64,000 nt of DNA from Symbiodinium natans (taxonomy: Eukaryota; Sar; Dinophyceae; Suessiales; Symbiodiniaceae). Both the position numbers and the translations under genes were made by a program. Positions 44,901 through 56,900 of the stretch are shown here, one piece after another. How positions within the stretch are numbered: position 1 is the stretch's first letter; every line of letters begins with the position of its first letter. Location: the NCBI GenBank assembly GCA_905221605.1, contig CAJNDS010002642.1, positions 67,106 through 131,105 of the forward strand. Direction: 5' to 3'. The notes below the pieces were generated by a model. The model was not told the DNA's origin and ran no database searches. It saw only the letters and a list, made by a program, of their open reading frames with translations.

Positions 44901-47900
44901 ATCGTGGGCCAGGCGTTCGATCAGGAGCTTCAGGCGTGCCCGGGTCGCGGGTTCTTAGGGTTTAGGGTTTAGGGTTTGGGGTTTAGGGTTTAGGGTTTAG
45001 GGTTTAGGGTTTAGGGTTTACGGTTTGGGATTCAAGGTTTGGGTTTTACGGTTTGGGGTTTAGGGATTGGGTTTCTAGGGGTTGTTGGGGCTATTCGGGT
45101 TGTTGGGGCTTTAGGGTGGTGAGGGTCATTGGGGTATTGGGGTATTGGGCCTCTTAAGGTTAACAACTAGGGTCATGAGGGTTGTGAGAGCTATTGAGGT
45201 TTGTACGTTATGAGGGTTGAAAGGGTTATGAGGGCTGTCAGGATAAATGAAGGTTAAGGGCTGAGGGCGCAGGGAGGTTTGGGTTTAGGTTCAGGGTTTG
45301 GGGTTCTTCGGGTTGGCAGGTCGAGGGAGGGTTTAGGGTGTGGGGTTTGGGGTTCAGGGTGTAGGGTTTTGAGTCTCGGGTTGGGTTGAGTAGGGGTGTG
45401 GACTGAGGCCTAAGACTTAGGGTTTATGTAGGGCTGTGGGCTGGGTTGCAGTTTGAGGGTTTGGCGTTTTGGGGTGCAGCGTGGAAGGTTGCAGGTTGAG
45501 TGTGCAGGGTGTAGGGTTTAGGAGTTTAGGTTTTAGGGTTGGGATGGTTCCCCTTTTGTTATAAAAGTCCTTAATAGGATTATAATAGGAGGTACTGTAA
45601 TCCCTATTCAGGACTGTTAGTACAACGGGGGAACATCCCAAGTTTAGGGTCTGGAGGGTTCAGGGTTTGGAGGGTTTAAGGTGTGGAGTGCAGAGTCTTT
45701 TCAGGTTGGTTGAAGAGAATGGGCGATGATTAGAAGCCGGGGCATGACCAACCCCAAATGGGACCCCACCAGGGCAGGGGGGGGGGGGGGGTTGGGGGGG
45801 TGGGGGTTGGTTCTAGGAGAAAGGTTATTCGATGCCTTCGCTTTAGGCTGCTTGAGAATGTACTCCGAGGCTTTTTAGGGGGCCAACCGAGAACCTCAGC
45901 TACCAGAAATGAGCAACCGAAACCCTAAACCTTAAACCCTAAACCCTCAACCCTAAACCCTGAACCCTTGCACCACAGGCACAGCTGAAGCTGGAGCGCA
46001 TGCAACAGAAGGCCGAGCAGGCACAGCCGATTCTTTACTAGCTCGTTGTAGGAAGTTAGGGAATCAGGTGGGTTTAGGGTTTAGGGTTGAGGGTTTAGAG
46101 TAGTTTAGGGTTCAGGGTTTAGGGTTCAGAGTAGTTTAGGGTTTAGGGTTCAGAGTAGTTTAGGGTTTAGGGTTCAGAGTAGTTTAGGGTGCTTTTTCGG
46201 GCTGAGTAGGAAACCCCAAAACCCTGAAGCTCTTAACCCCTGAACCCCTAAAACCCTACATCCCACACCCGAACTTCCGGGGTATCCTGCAGTAGACCCC
46301 AAACCCTCAACCCTCAACCCTCAACCCTCAACCCTAAACCCTAGACCCTAAACCCTAAACCCCAAACCCAATTTCCCTATTTAAGCGCCAGTAACCCGAA
46401 CCATGTAGGGGGGGGAACTAGTAACTGGTGGGGTCATCGCAATCTCCTATAGGTACCTCCTTCCCAAATTCCCCATTAAGAGATTAAACCTCGAAACCCT
46501 TCACCCGGCACCTTAAATCCTAGAACCCCTAAACCTAAACCCAAAGCCCCCAGATATTGAATTACAAGTTCTACATCCCCCCCAAAGCCCCTAAAACCCT
46601 AAACCCCCAGCCCTAAACACCTAAACCCTAATCCTATACCCTGGGCACACACTGCAAACCCTAAACTCAATCTGTTAACCCCACCACATACTACAAACCC
46701 AAAGTCCTAATCCCTAAACCCTAAACACCAGCCACGGCAGCCATCCCGCAAGGAACATATGTTCCAGGCAGCTCCTGTGGACATGATGTGCCTGGAGGCT
46801 GCGCTGGCAAAGCACCAGGCTTTTGATGCCTTTGTCGGCACGATCGACCTCTTCGCTACAGGAAAGACGGACAACTTCGCTTGACCATCTAATGCAGTGC
46901 TGCGTGAACCAGGGTAGCTGCCGCATCAGCTTTTTACAAACCCTAAGCCCTCGTCCCCAAACCCTAAGCACAACCCTACTCCCTGCACCCTTCCTTTAAT
47001 CCCTAAACCCTAAGCACATGTTTTGAACCCTAAAAACGCTAAACCCTAAATCCCAAACCCTGAGCGCATGTTTTGGATTCTAAGCCGTTCTCAGGCCCTA
47101 ACGTTTTAAACCTTAGCCCCAAACCCTAAACCCTAAACCCTAAACCCTAAACCCTAAACCCTAAACCCTAAACCCTAAACCCTAAACCCTAAACCCTAAA
47201 CCCTAAACCCTAAACCCTGAACCCTGAACCCTGAACCCTGAACCCTGAACCCTGAACCCTGAACCCTGAACCCTGAAACCCTAAACCCTAAACCCTAAAC
47301 CCTAAAACCCTAAACCCTAAACCCTAAACCCCTAAACCCTGAACCCCACACCCTAAACCCTAAACCCCAAACCCTAAACCCAAAGGGCTAGTCCTGGGTG
47401 GCCAGGAGCAGATGCGGCTGGAGGCCCAGAAGAAGGCTGAGAAGGCCAGGTGCGGAGGGTTATTTGGGGACGTAGGGGTTTGGGGATTCAGGTTTAGGGT
47501 TTAGAGTTTAGGGTTTAGGGTGTTTAGGGTGTAGAGTGTAGTCTCTTTTTTTTGTGTGTGGGGGGGGGGAGGGTTGGGTGTAGGGTTTCAGGGGTTTTAG
47601 GCTTTGGAGTTTAGGGTTTAGCGTTTTGGGGTTCAGGGCTTTAGGGTTTAGGGTTCAGAACTTGCTGGTCCTTGCGAGGGCATTGGATCCCCCAAAATCT
47701 CTGCAATGGTTGTAGGTTAGGGTTTAGGGTTTGGGGTTTCGGGTTTCGGGTTTAGGGTTTAGGGTTTGGGGTTTGGGGTTTGGGGTTTGGGGTTTAGGGT
47801 TACAGTAAACTCCGCAAAGTTGGAACATCCTTATCCACCCCAAAAGGAATACTAAAGGGAATCCAGTCATCCGTAACCGATGTTCCAAGTTTCTGGAGTT

Positions 47901-50900
47901 TGCTGTGCCGACGTAAGTTGAGGGTTTCATGTCTACACTGGGGGGTTTTCTGGGCATGGGGGTATGTGCGAAAGCCCTTGCCTCTATATCCTTGGACAGC
48001 GGGCTTACGGCTTTGGAGTCTGAATCCCTCAACCCCTCTCAACCCCCCTAAAGCCCCCTAAAGCCCCCTAAAGCCCCCTAAAGCCCCCTAAAGCCCCCTA
48101 AGCCCTAAACCCTAACCAAACCCTGGACCCTAGACCCTAAACTAGGACCCGGAGTAGGCCCTTATTTCCTTTTTTTAGGGTTGGGATCCCCTTATAATCC
48201 CCTTAAACCAAACAGGGTACCCTGTTTATTCCTAGGTTACTCCTGGGTCGAATAAACGCTAATTCAGACTCCAAAGGCGTAACCCCAAACACGCAAACCC
48301 CAAACCCCTGAGCCGGGAAGACTCATGACTTCCAGGCCCAGGAGAGAGCCGAGAAGCTTCGCAAAAAGGCGGAGAAGGCTGGGCATTTAGGGATTTAGGG
48401 TTTAGGGCTTGGGGTTTAGGGTTGAGGGCTTAGGGCTTCGGGTTTGGGGTTTAGGGTTTGGGGTTTAGGGTTTAGGGTTTGGGGTTTAGGGTTTAGGGGG
48501 GTTTAGGAGCTCTTCGGGGTTTGGGGTTCAGGGTGGTTTGGGGCGTTTTCTGTGTTTGGGGGTTCTTAGGGTTTCTGGCCCGAGGCTGCTTTAGGGGGTT
48601 TAGGATTTAGGGTTTAGGGCTAGGGTTTAGGGTTTCGGGTTTAGGGTTTGGGCGTTTTTGGGGGCTTAGGCTAAGGGTTTAGAGTTTAGGGCTCAGGGCT
48701 TAGGGTTTAGAAGTTCTAGTCAAGTTTTTAAGAGTTCATCATGAGCCCATTAAACCCACACCTGCAGAGACTGAACCTTCCAAAAGGGGTGCTCTGGGCA
48801 GTAGCTCCGGTGCTTCTTCTAGCTTGGGGACCTCTCCCTCCCCCATGAGCCTTCATCCCTGTTTCATTTTTTAAAACATGTTTTTCTTGTATCTTTTTTT
48901 TTTCTGGGGGGGGGGGGGGGAGTTGTGGTTGACAAAGCGTTCTAATCTTCCTTTTCAAGGGATCAGGCCCTAAACCTTTAAACCCCTAAACCCTAAAACC
49001 CTCCTAAGCCCGCCCTACATCCTAAGCCCTACTCCGTAAACCCCAAAACGCTAGTGCCCTAAACCCTAACCCCTAAACTCCTGAACCCTAAGCCCTCCTA
49101 AGCCCGCATTAAACCCTAAGCCCTAAACCCGAAACCCTTAAACCCCAAACCCTTTATCCCTAAACCCTAAACCCTGCTAAGCCCGCCCTAAACCTTCAAC
49201 CTCTACACCCTAAACCCTCCTATGGCCGCCCAAAACCCAAAACCTTCAACCTCTAGACCACAAAAACCCGCCTAAGCCCGCCCTAAACCCTGAGTTCTTA
49301 GCTAAACCCGAAACTCCTAAACCCTGAAACCCTCCTAAGCCCGGCCTCAACCCTAAGCCAAAACCCTCACCCCCTGAACCTTAAGCCCTAAACCCTAAGC
49401 CCGAAACTCTAAACCCTAGTCCCTTAATCCCCTAATCCCCTAATCCCCTAATCCCCTAATCCCCTAAACCCCTAAACCCTAAACCCTAAACCCTTCTAAG
49501 CCCGCCAAGGTTTTGGGGCCTGGACTTGGCGTCTTAGGGTTCAGGGTTGTCGGCTCAGGGCGCAGGAGAGCCCTAAAGTTTAGGGTTTAGGGTTTAGGGT
49601 TTCGGCTAAAGGTTCAGGGCACCCTAACAGCCACCACCAGCCCTCATAAACCAAACCCTAAACCCTAAACCCTAACCCCTAACCCCTAACCCCTAACCCT
49701 AAACCCTAAACCCTAAACCCTAAACCCTAAACCCTAAACCCTAAACCCTAAACCCTAAACCCTAAACCCCAAACCCCAAACCCTAAACCCTGAACCCTAA
49801 ATCCAACCCACAAGTAGAACCCCTGAGTTCTCTCCCGCTCAGGCCAAGGTAAAGGCCGAGAAGAAGCTGGAGAAGTTGCGGGCAAAGCAGGAGAAGCGCC
49901 GCAGCCGCAACTGTGGAGCGGGTTTAGGGTTTTAGGGTTTAGGGTTCAGGGTTTAGGGTTCAGGGTTTCGGGTTTGGGGTTTGGGGGTTCGGGCTTTTGG
50001 GCTTAGGACTTCGGAGGGGCTGATCGGGTGTAGTTGAGGCAACCGTGGGGTCTGCCTGTGGTGGTTGCCCATGGGGCTTTAGGAGGTAGCTCAACCCTAA
50101 ACCCTAAACCCTAAACCCCAAACCCCAAACCCTAAACCCTAAACCCTAAAACCTGAACCCTAAACCTTGGGTTTTCAGAGTTTGGGGTTTATGGTTGAGG
50201 TGGGCAGGGAAAGCTCGCCAGATTCTCGGGTTCAGCGCGTGCTCAAAACCCCAAACCCCCAACACCTTGCTGGCTCTACCCCGAACCCTACAACTCTACA
50301 ACCCTAAACCCGCATCTTCTCTGGCATCCGAATTGTGGGAGTCTGCCGTAAGATTCTTTGGGGGCTCGAGAATTCCCAGGTCCCAAACGTCAGCAAGCTG
50401 TCCCATCAAAGCCCTACGCGCGACAGCCGAAGCTAAACCCGTGAACCCTAAACCCTACACCCTAAACTCTAAACCCTAAACCCTAAACCCTAAACTCTAA
50501 ACCCTGAACCCTAAACCCTCCTTAGATACACCGACCCTGTTTTTGCGCGCTTTGGACCTTCAGTAAATGCTCTTTTGGGAAGCCCGCCTTTTGCTGAGGC
50601 AGAAGGTCAAGGAGGAGGAGAAGGCCCCGCTTTCTTGCGGTCCCAACCCTCAAACCCTAAACCCTTAAACCCTAAACCCTTAAACCCTGACCCCTTAAGC
50701 CTTATAGACCCTCAAGCCCAAAACCCAAAATGAAAAGCCTTCAAACCTCAACCTTCACCTCAAAAACCCTAAGCTCCAAACCAGAAATGCTAGGCTTCAT
50801 CGAGCAGGTCTCGACCGTCTTCTTGCGGGACCCTAAACCCTAAACCCTAAACCCTAAACCCTAAACCCTAAACCCTAAACCCTAAACCCTAAACCCTAAA

Positions 50901-53900
50901 CCCTAAACCCTAAACCCTAATACCCTAAACCCTAAACCCTAAACCCTAAACCCTAAACCCTAAACCCTAAACCCTAAACCCTAAACCCTAAACCCTAGAC
51001 CCTAAACCCTAAACCCTAAACCCTAGACCCTAAACCCTAAACCCTAAACCCCAAACCCCTAAGCCCTACGCCCTACCACCTGGGGATCTGAGAGCCGGAG
51101 CCCTGAGCTCGGCACTGAAGGCCTGAAGTCCCGAGGTTTAGGGTTAAGGGTTAAGGGTTTAGGGTTTAGGGATTAGGGTTTAGGGGACCCTGGACCCTGA
51201 AACTGACGTCTCGGGAAGTGGCGGGAAGCGACACTGGTCCCTAAGCCCACAAAAAACCCCACACAAACTACATCAACCCTAAAGCCCCCTGATTCCCCTA
51301 AACCCCCCCCCCTCCCCATAGATCCCCATAGATCCCCACAGCCCCCTCGAGCCCGCCATAAATCCTAAACCCTAAGCCCCAAACCCTAGACCCTAAACCT
51401 CGAATCCCCTACCCCCCCCCCCCCCCCAAACAAAAAAAGAAAAAAGAAAACAACAACAAAACAACAAAACAACCAAACAAAAACCCATAAACCCTAGACC
51501 CTAGACCCTATACCCTAAACCCTAAACCCTAAACCCTAAACCCCCAAGAGCCACCAGGCCGCCAAGCTGAAGGAAGAGCTTCGGGAAGCTGCTGTGAAGG
51601 CTTCGCGCAGGGTGGGTGTTAAGGGGTTTAAGAGGGGTTTAAACGGTTAAAAAAGGGGGTTTAGGGTTTAGGGGTTTAGGGGTTTAGGGGTTTAGGGGTT
51701 TAGGGGTTTAGGGGTTTAGGGGTTTAGGGGTTTAGGGGTTTAGGGGTTTAGGGGTTTAGGGGTTTAGGGGTTGAGGGGTTTAGGGGTTTAGGGGTTTAGG
51801 GGTTTAGGGGTTTAGGGGTTTAGGGGTATAGAGGTTTGTCGGGTTGTATGGTTTGGGGTTTGGGATTGAGGGTTTAGGGTTTCGGGCCAGCTTACGGGCT
51901 TCGGGTTTTGCGGTGTTTAGGCGTTTATGGAGTGCTTCTGAACCCTTGGATTCTGAAACCCCCCTTCTGGACTTCTAGCTCAGCTGGTTTGAGATTTTCG
52001 AGCTTGGGGTGTGCGTTTCAGGGCGTCAACAACCGTGAACCCTAAAGTTTTCGGGTCTTATGGGGCCCCCAACCTACCCCAGACTGGTTCTGTGAAGGGT
52101 TCTGGTAGAGGGCAGGCCAAGAACCCATGCCGGCCAACGATGGGGCGGCCAAACTGGCCGACTTCGGCAGCGCCCTCCATGGCGAGGCGGCTTCGGCGGG
52201 ACGTCGCGTCGGGCGGGACGTCGCGTCGGCACACCCGGATATGCGAGCATGATTCTGAGGGTAGCCTTCAGTTCAGCTTTCTCTTATTCGAGCCCGGATG
52301 TGCGAAGACAGCTTCAAGAGGGCCATGAGCACATACATCGGCCGAAGACCCCGGATGCTGCTCCCAGGGGGGAGCGTCTTCATCACCAACCCCCTAAACC
52401 CTATACTCCCTAAGCCCTAAACCCTAAACCCTAAACCCTAAACCCTAAACCCTAAACCCTAAACCCTAAACCCAACACCCTAAACCCTAAACCCTAAACC
52501 CTAAACCCTAAACCCTAAACCCTAAACCCTAAACCCTAAACCCTAAACCCTAAACCCCCCAAAACCTTCGCCTTCCCCAAGCCCGGGACAGAAACGCAGG
52601 TATCGTTCCGAGTCCAGTGTTCTGAGTCCTTATGGGTTTTTTAGGGTTTGGGAGTAGGGTTTAGGGGTTAGGGTCAACGTTATAGTTGCAAGGCTTGTAG
52701 AGTATAAGGTTTATGGGGTTTAAAGTGCTTTTGGGTTTTAGAGGGTAAGTAGGGTTTACGGGTAGGTTGAAAAGGGCTTACATTATAGGGTTTATCGGGT
52801 GTGAAGGTTCTCGAGTTGTAGGCTTGGACAGGTTTCGGATCAGGCTAAGTCAGGGTTCAGGTTTTCGGGATTTTGGTTCTGAGGTTAGTGCTTAGGGTCC
52901 CTTATTCCGAAACCCTAATCCCTACAGCTAGTCCCTAAGCCCTAAACCTTTAAACCCTAAACCCTAAACCCTAATTCGGAAGGCTGCTTGTTGCATTCTT
53001 AGAGGCCTGAACTCAGGCAGCCCTGAAGCCTCAAACCCTGGAAAACCCGTAGGAATTTGGGGTTTAGGGTTTAAGGTTTAGGGTTTAAGGTTTAGGGTTT
53101 AAGGTGTGGGTTTAGGGTGTAGGGAAGCCTCGACTCAACCCGCCCTTCTCCCCCAGGTCCTTTAAAGCCCCTACGTACCCCAAACTCTACACCCTACACA
53201 CAAATCTTGTAGGGCCTTTAGAGGTGGAGGGGGGGGGGGGGGTTCATAGGGTGGGGAACCTTAGGGAAGCTCAGGGAGCCTAAGGAAGTAGTAGGGAGCC
53301 GCGGGTGAAACATCCCCCTTGAACACCCCTCCCATAAGAATCCCAAAGCCCAAAGCCCTCAGCGCGGTGCTACGGGGCCGTAGGGTTCAGAGAGTCCCTA
53401 AACCCTAAACCCTAAACCCTAAACCCTAAACCCTAAACCCTAAACCCTAAACCCTAAACCCTAAACCCTAAACCCTAAACCCTAAACCCTAAACCCTAAA
53501 CCCTAAACCCTAAACCCTAAACCCCCCCCTTGAGCGCAGGAGGAGGAGGAGGTGGTCAAGGCGCCTCCCGAGCGGCCCAAGAAGAAGGAGATTGCCGCTT
53601 GGCTTAGGGATGAGGGCTTGGGGTTTAGGGTTTAGGGTTTAGGGTTTAGGGTTTGGGGTTTAGGGTTTGGGGTTTGGGGTTTAGGGGGTTCAGGGTTTAA
53701 TTTGGGGGGTTTAGGTTTAGAGGGCTCTTTGGGACTCTTAGGGCTCTTAAAGGTTTTAGGGGGCTTTAGGGGGCTTTAGGGGGTTTAGAGGGGGTGGAGG
53801 GGGTGTTCGCGGGTTTCAGGGGGTTTAGACGGGGTTAAGGGGTTTCAGGCGGGCTTGAGGGAGTTCAAGGGAGTTTAAGTGCAAGTTTACGGGGGTTTAA

Positions 53901-56900
53901 GGGGGTTCTGGGGCTTTTGGGGCAGCTTAGGTGCCTTGTAGGGTTTAGGTGTTTAGGGGTTTGTAGGGCTTCATGGTTTGCAGGGCCACGGGGTTTTGGG
54001 GCTTTCGGGCGTACTTAGGCTTTAGGCCGTACGAGGAACCCTAACCGAACCCGAAACCCGAAACCCGAAACCCGAAACCCGAAACCCGAAACCCGAAAAC
54101 CGAAACCTGAAACCCGAAGCCCGAAGCCCGAAGCCCGAAGCCCTAAACCCTAAACCCTAAACCCTAAACCCTAAACCCTAAACCCTAAACCTCTAAGGTG
54201 ATAGAGGCTCCCAAGCCGCGAGAGATGAGGCGAGGAGCCGTTTGGGGGGGCTGTCAGGGTTCTGACGCTTAGGGCTCGGATTTGCGGGGTTTGGGATTTT
54301 GGGGGTTCAGGGTTCAGGGTTTAGGTTTTTTTTGGAGTTTAGGGTTTAGGGTTTTTTGGGGTTTAGGGTTTAGGGTTTTGAGTTCAGGTTTCCGAGGCTT
54401 TGGGTCTCGGGCTTCCAGCCTCAACCCGAATGCCATAGAAAGGAGCTCAGGTAATGTGATGCCCAGGGAGGGTCTGGGGCCTAGGGCTTCCGGTTGTTTG
54501 GCGTTGCTGTCACACGGCGCCCAGTTGCAGACATTATCAACCAAATTGTGTGATGCCCAGGGAGAACCAAAGGACGTGTCAGGAGTCGCCAGCGAGCCCG
54601 CTGAGCAAAGTTGTCGATTAGGGTTTTGGGTTTAGGGTTTAGGGTTTAGGGTTTAGGGTTTATGGTAGGTTTAGGGTTTAGGGTTTAGGGTTTAGGGTTT
54701 AGGGTTTAGGGTTTAGGGTTTAGGGTTTAGGGTTTAGGGTTCAGGGTTTAGGGTTTAGGGTTTAGGGTGTTCCAGCCTCTGCCCGAAACCTTCGAGAAAT
54801 CCGAGAACTCTCCACCGCGAAGTCCGGAAGCCCAGAAAACACATGGGTATTTCCCAACATAGGGGTACCCCGTTCTTCCCAAATGGAATAGAAACGCTTT
54901 GAAGGGACCCCCAAGAAGGGTACCACTATTTTGGGAAGCCCTCAACAACCCTAAACGCTAAACCCGAAACCCTAGACCCTAAACCCTGAACCCTGAACCC
55001 TAAACCCTAAGCCCTCAACACATCTCAAAACCCGTTAGAGTCTTTCGAGGGCCTGAACCCTAAGCCTGTGAGCCCCAAATCCTGAAAGGGTTTAGGGTTT
55101 AGGGTTTAGGGTTAGGGTTTAGGGTTAGGGTTTAGGGTTTAGGGTTTATGGTAAATCCTGACTGCCCTGCAACCCTCAGCGTCACGTACCCCAAGCCCGA
55201 CGCCCTAAACCCTCATAATTGATGGTCATTTCCCCAAATTCTCAACCCGGAAACCTACCGCAACTCCCAACCGAAACCCTTCACCCTAAACGCTTTTGAA
55301 CCCTAAACCCAACACCCAAAACCCTCAACCCAAACCATAAACCCTACACCCAAAACCCTCAACACTCTGAACCCGAAACCCTAAACCCCAAACCCTGAAC
55401 CCTCAACCCTAAACCCAAAACCCTCTTGCCAGGGCGAAGGTCGAGCCTGAGGACGACGACCGGTGGCGCCCCGGCCCTGAGGACGCTTGCCATGTTCACG
55501 TTTTTTTGGGTTTCAGGGCTTTTGGGTTTCAGGGGTTTGGGGTTCAGGGGCTTGAGGGTTTAGGGTTCAGGGTGGGTTTAGGGTTTAGGGTTTTGGGTTT
55601 TGGGTTTCGGGCTTAGGGTTTAGGGGCGGTACCAGGGGAAATTCTTTTGGAGGGGTTTGTAGGATTGAGTGGGCTTATAGCATAGATGCTTTGTAGAATG
55701 AGGGTGGCTTAGGGTCTAGTCTTAAGACAGGTGTCAACAGAGCGCCTCCAAAATCCAAAGCAGCCCTAAACCCGAACTCGAAAGAAAAAAGAAGGTTGGG
55801 CTTGTACTCACAGTCCGTAATAGGCATTATCACAGGGGAGACTATAGTCCCTGCTTGAGGACTGTTGGTACATGGGGGAAAACATCCCAACAATGACAGC
55901 CCTGATTTCGGTAAAGGCGAGGGTTTGAACTGTGCGGTTCAAGCGGTAAATGGATCTAGTCCCCCGGGTTCTGGGACTTCTTGTTCAGGGTTCGAGTAGC
56001 GGCTGGTGGGGACTTGGCTGTCCAGCACACTGCTCTTTCTCCTTCCCTCTGGCCGCCTCGCTTATCCTTTCGGGCTTTGCCCTGGGCACACTCTGCACTC
56101 TTCTTTTCTTCAAAGACATTCTGTTTGTGCAGCCACCCCGGGTCAGCCACAGGTCAGGTCCTGAGGTTCCGCCCGGGGCCCCCGGGGTCCAGCGTAGGGC
56201 CGCCCGCCTGGCCGCATACCTGCGTGACTGAGCAGCCCAAACCCTAAAATAGCCTCTTCTGCCCGAGCCCTGAGGGGCCAAGCACTTTGCCCGCCAGGAC
56301 GACTGGCTTCTCGTGGAGTTCGTTGCTAGTCCTTTTGATTACCCTAGCCTCCGGTTTAGGCGGTCCCCTAGCCCCGAGTCCCCGCTTGACTGCGTGCTTC
56401 CGACCTCCAGTTGTTGAGGCATCGGATCTCGAGGCTGCGTGGTATTGTGCTACGGCAAGGAAGGACAACCAAAGTCCCTGGAAGCATGATTCCGGAACGG
56501 CTCACCTTTGCGTCCGATGGCATCGTCATGCCATATGTTGTTTCGCCCCCGGTGGCCGGGGCCCCTGGCGACAGGTCGTCTCATGTCATCTGCATCCCCG
56601 TGCTCCGCAGAGAGGGAGGGCTTATCCTAGCTCTTCCCGCAGATACTGTGCCACCGGTCTTGCGAGATGCAGGCCAGTTGCCGGACGCTTCAGGCCTGTT
56701 AGGCCCCTCAGCCGTGTTGGACGTCGAGGCGGTGGAGGAGAACGAAGACGGGGCCGAAGTTTTGCTAGGTTTCCAGCTTCCGGTGCTAGTGGCAGACTTT
56801 CAGGACGAAGCTGTGCGATACATGGCCCCGTTCGACCCTTCGGCCCATCAGGATGCCACGCCTTTCTCTTTGGACCACCCTCAAGCTTTCCCAGAATGTT

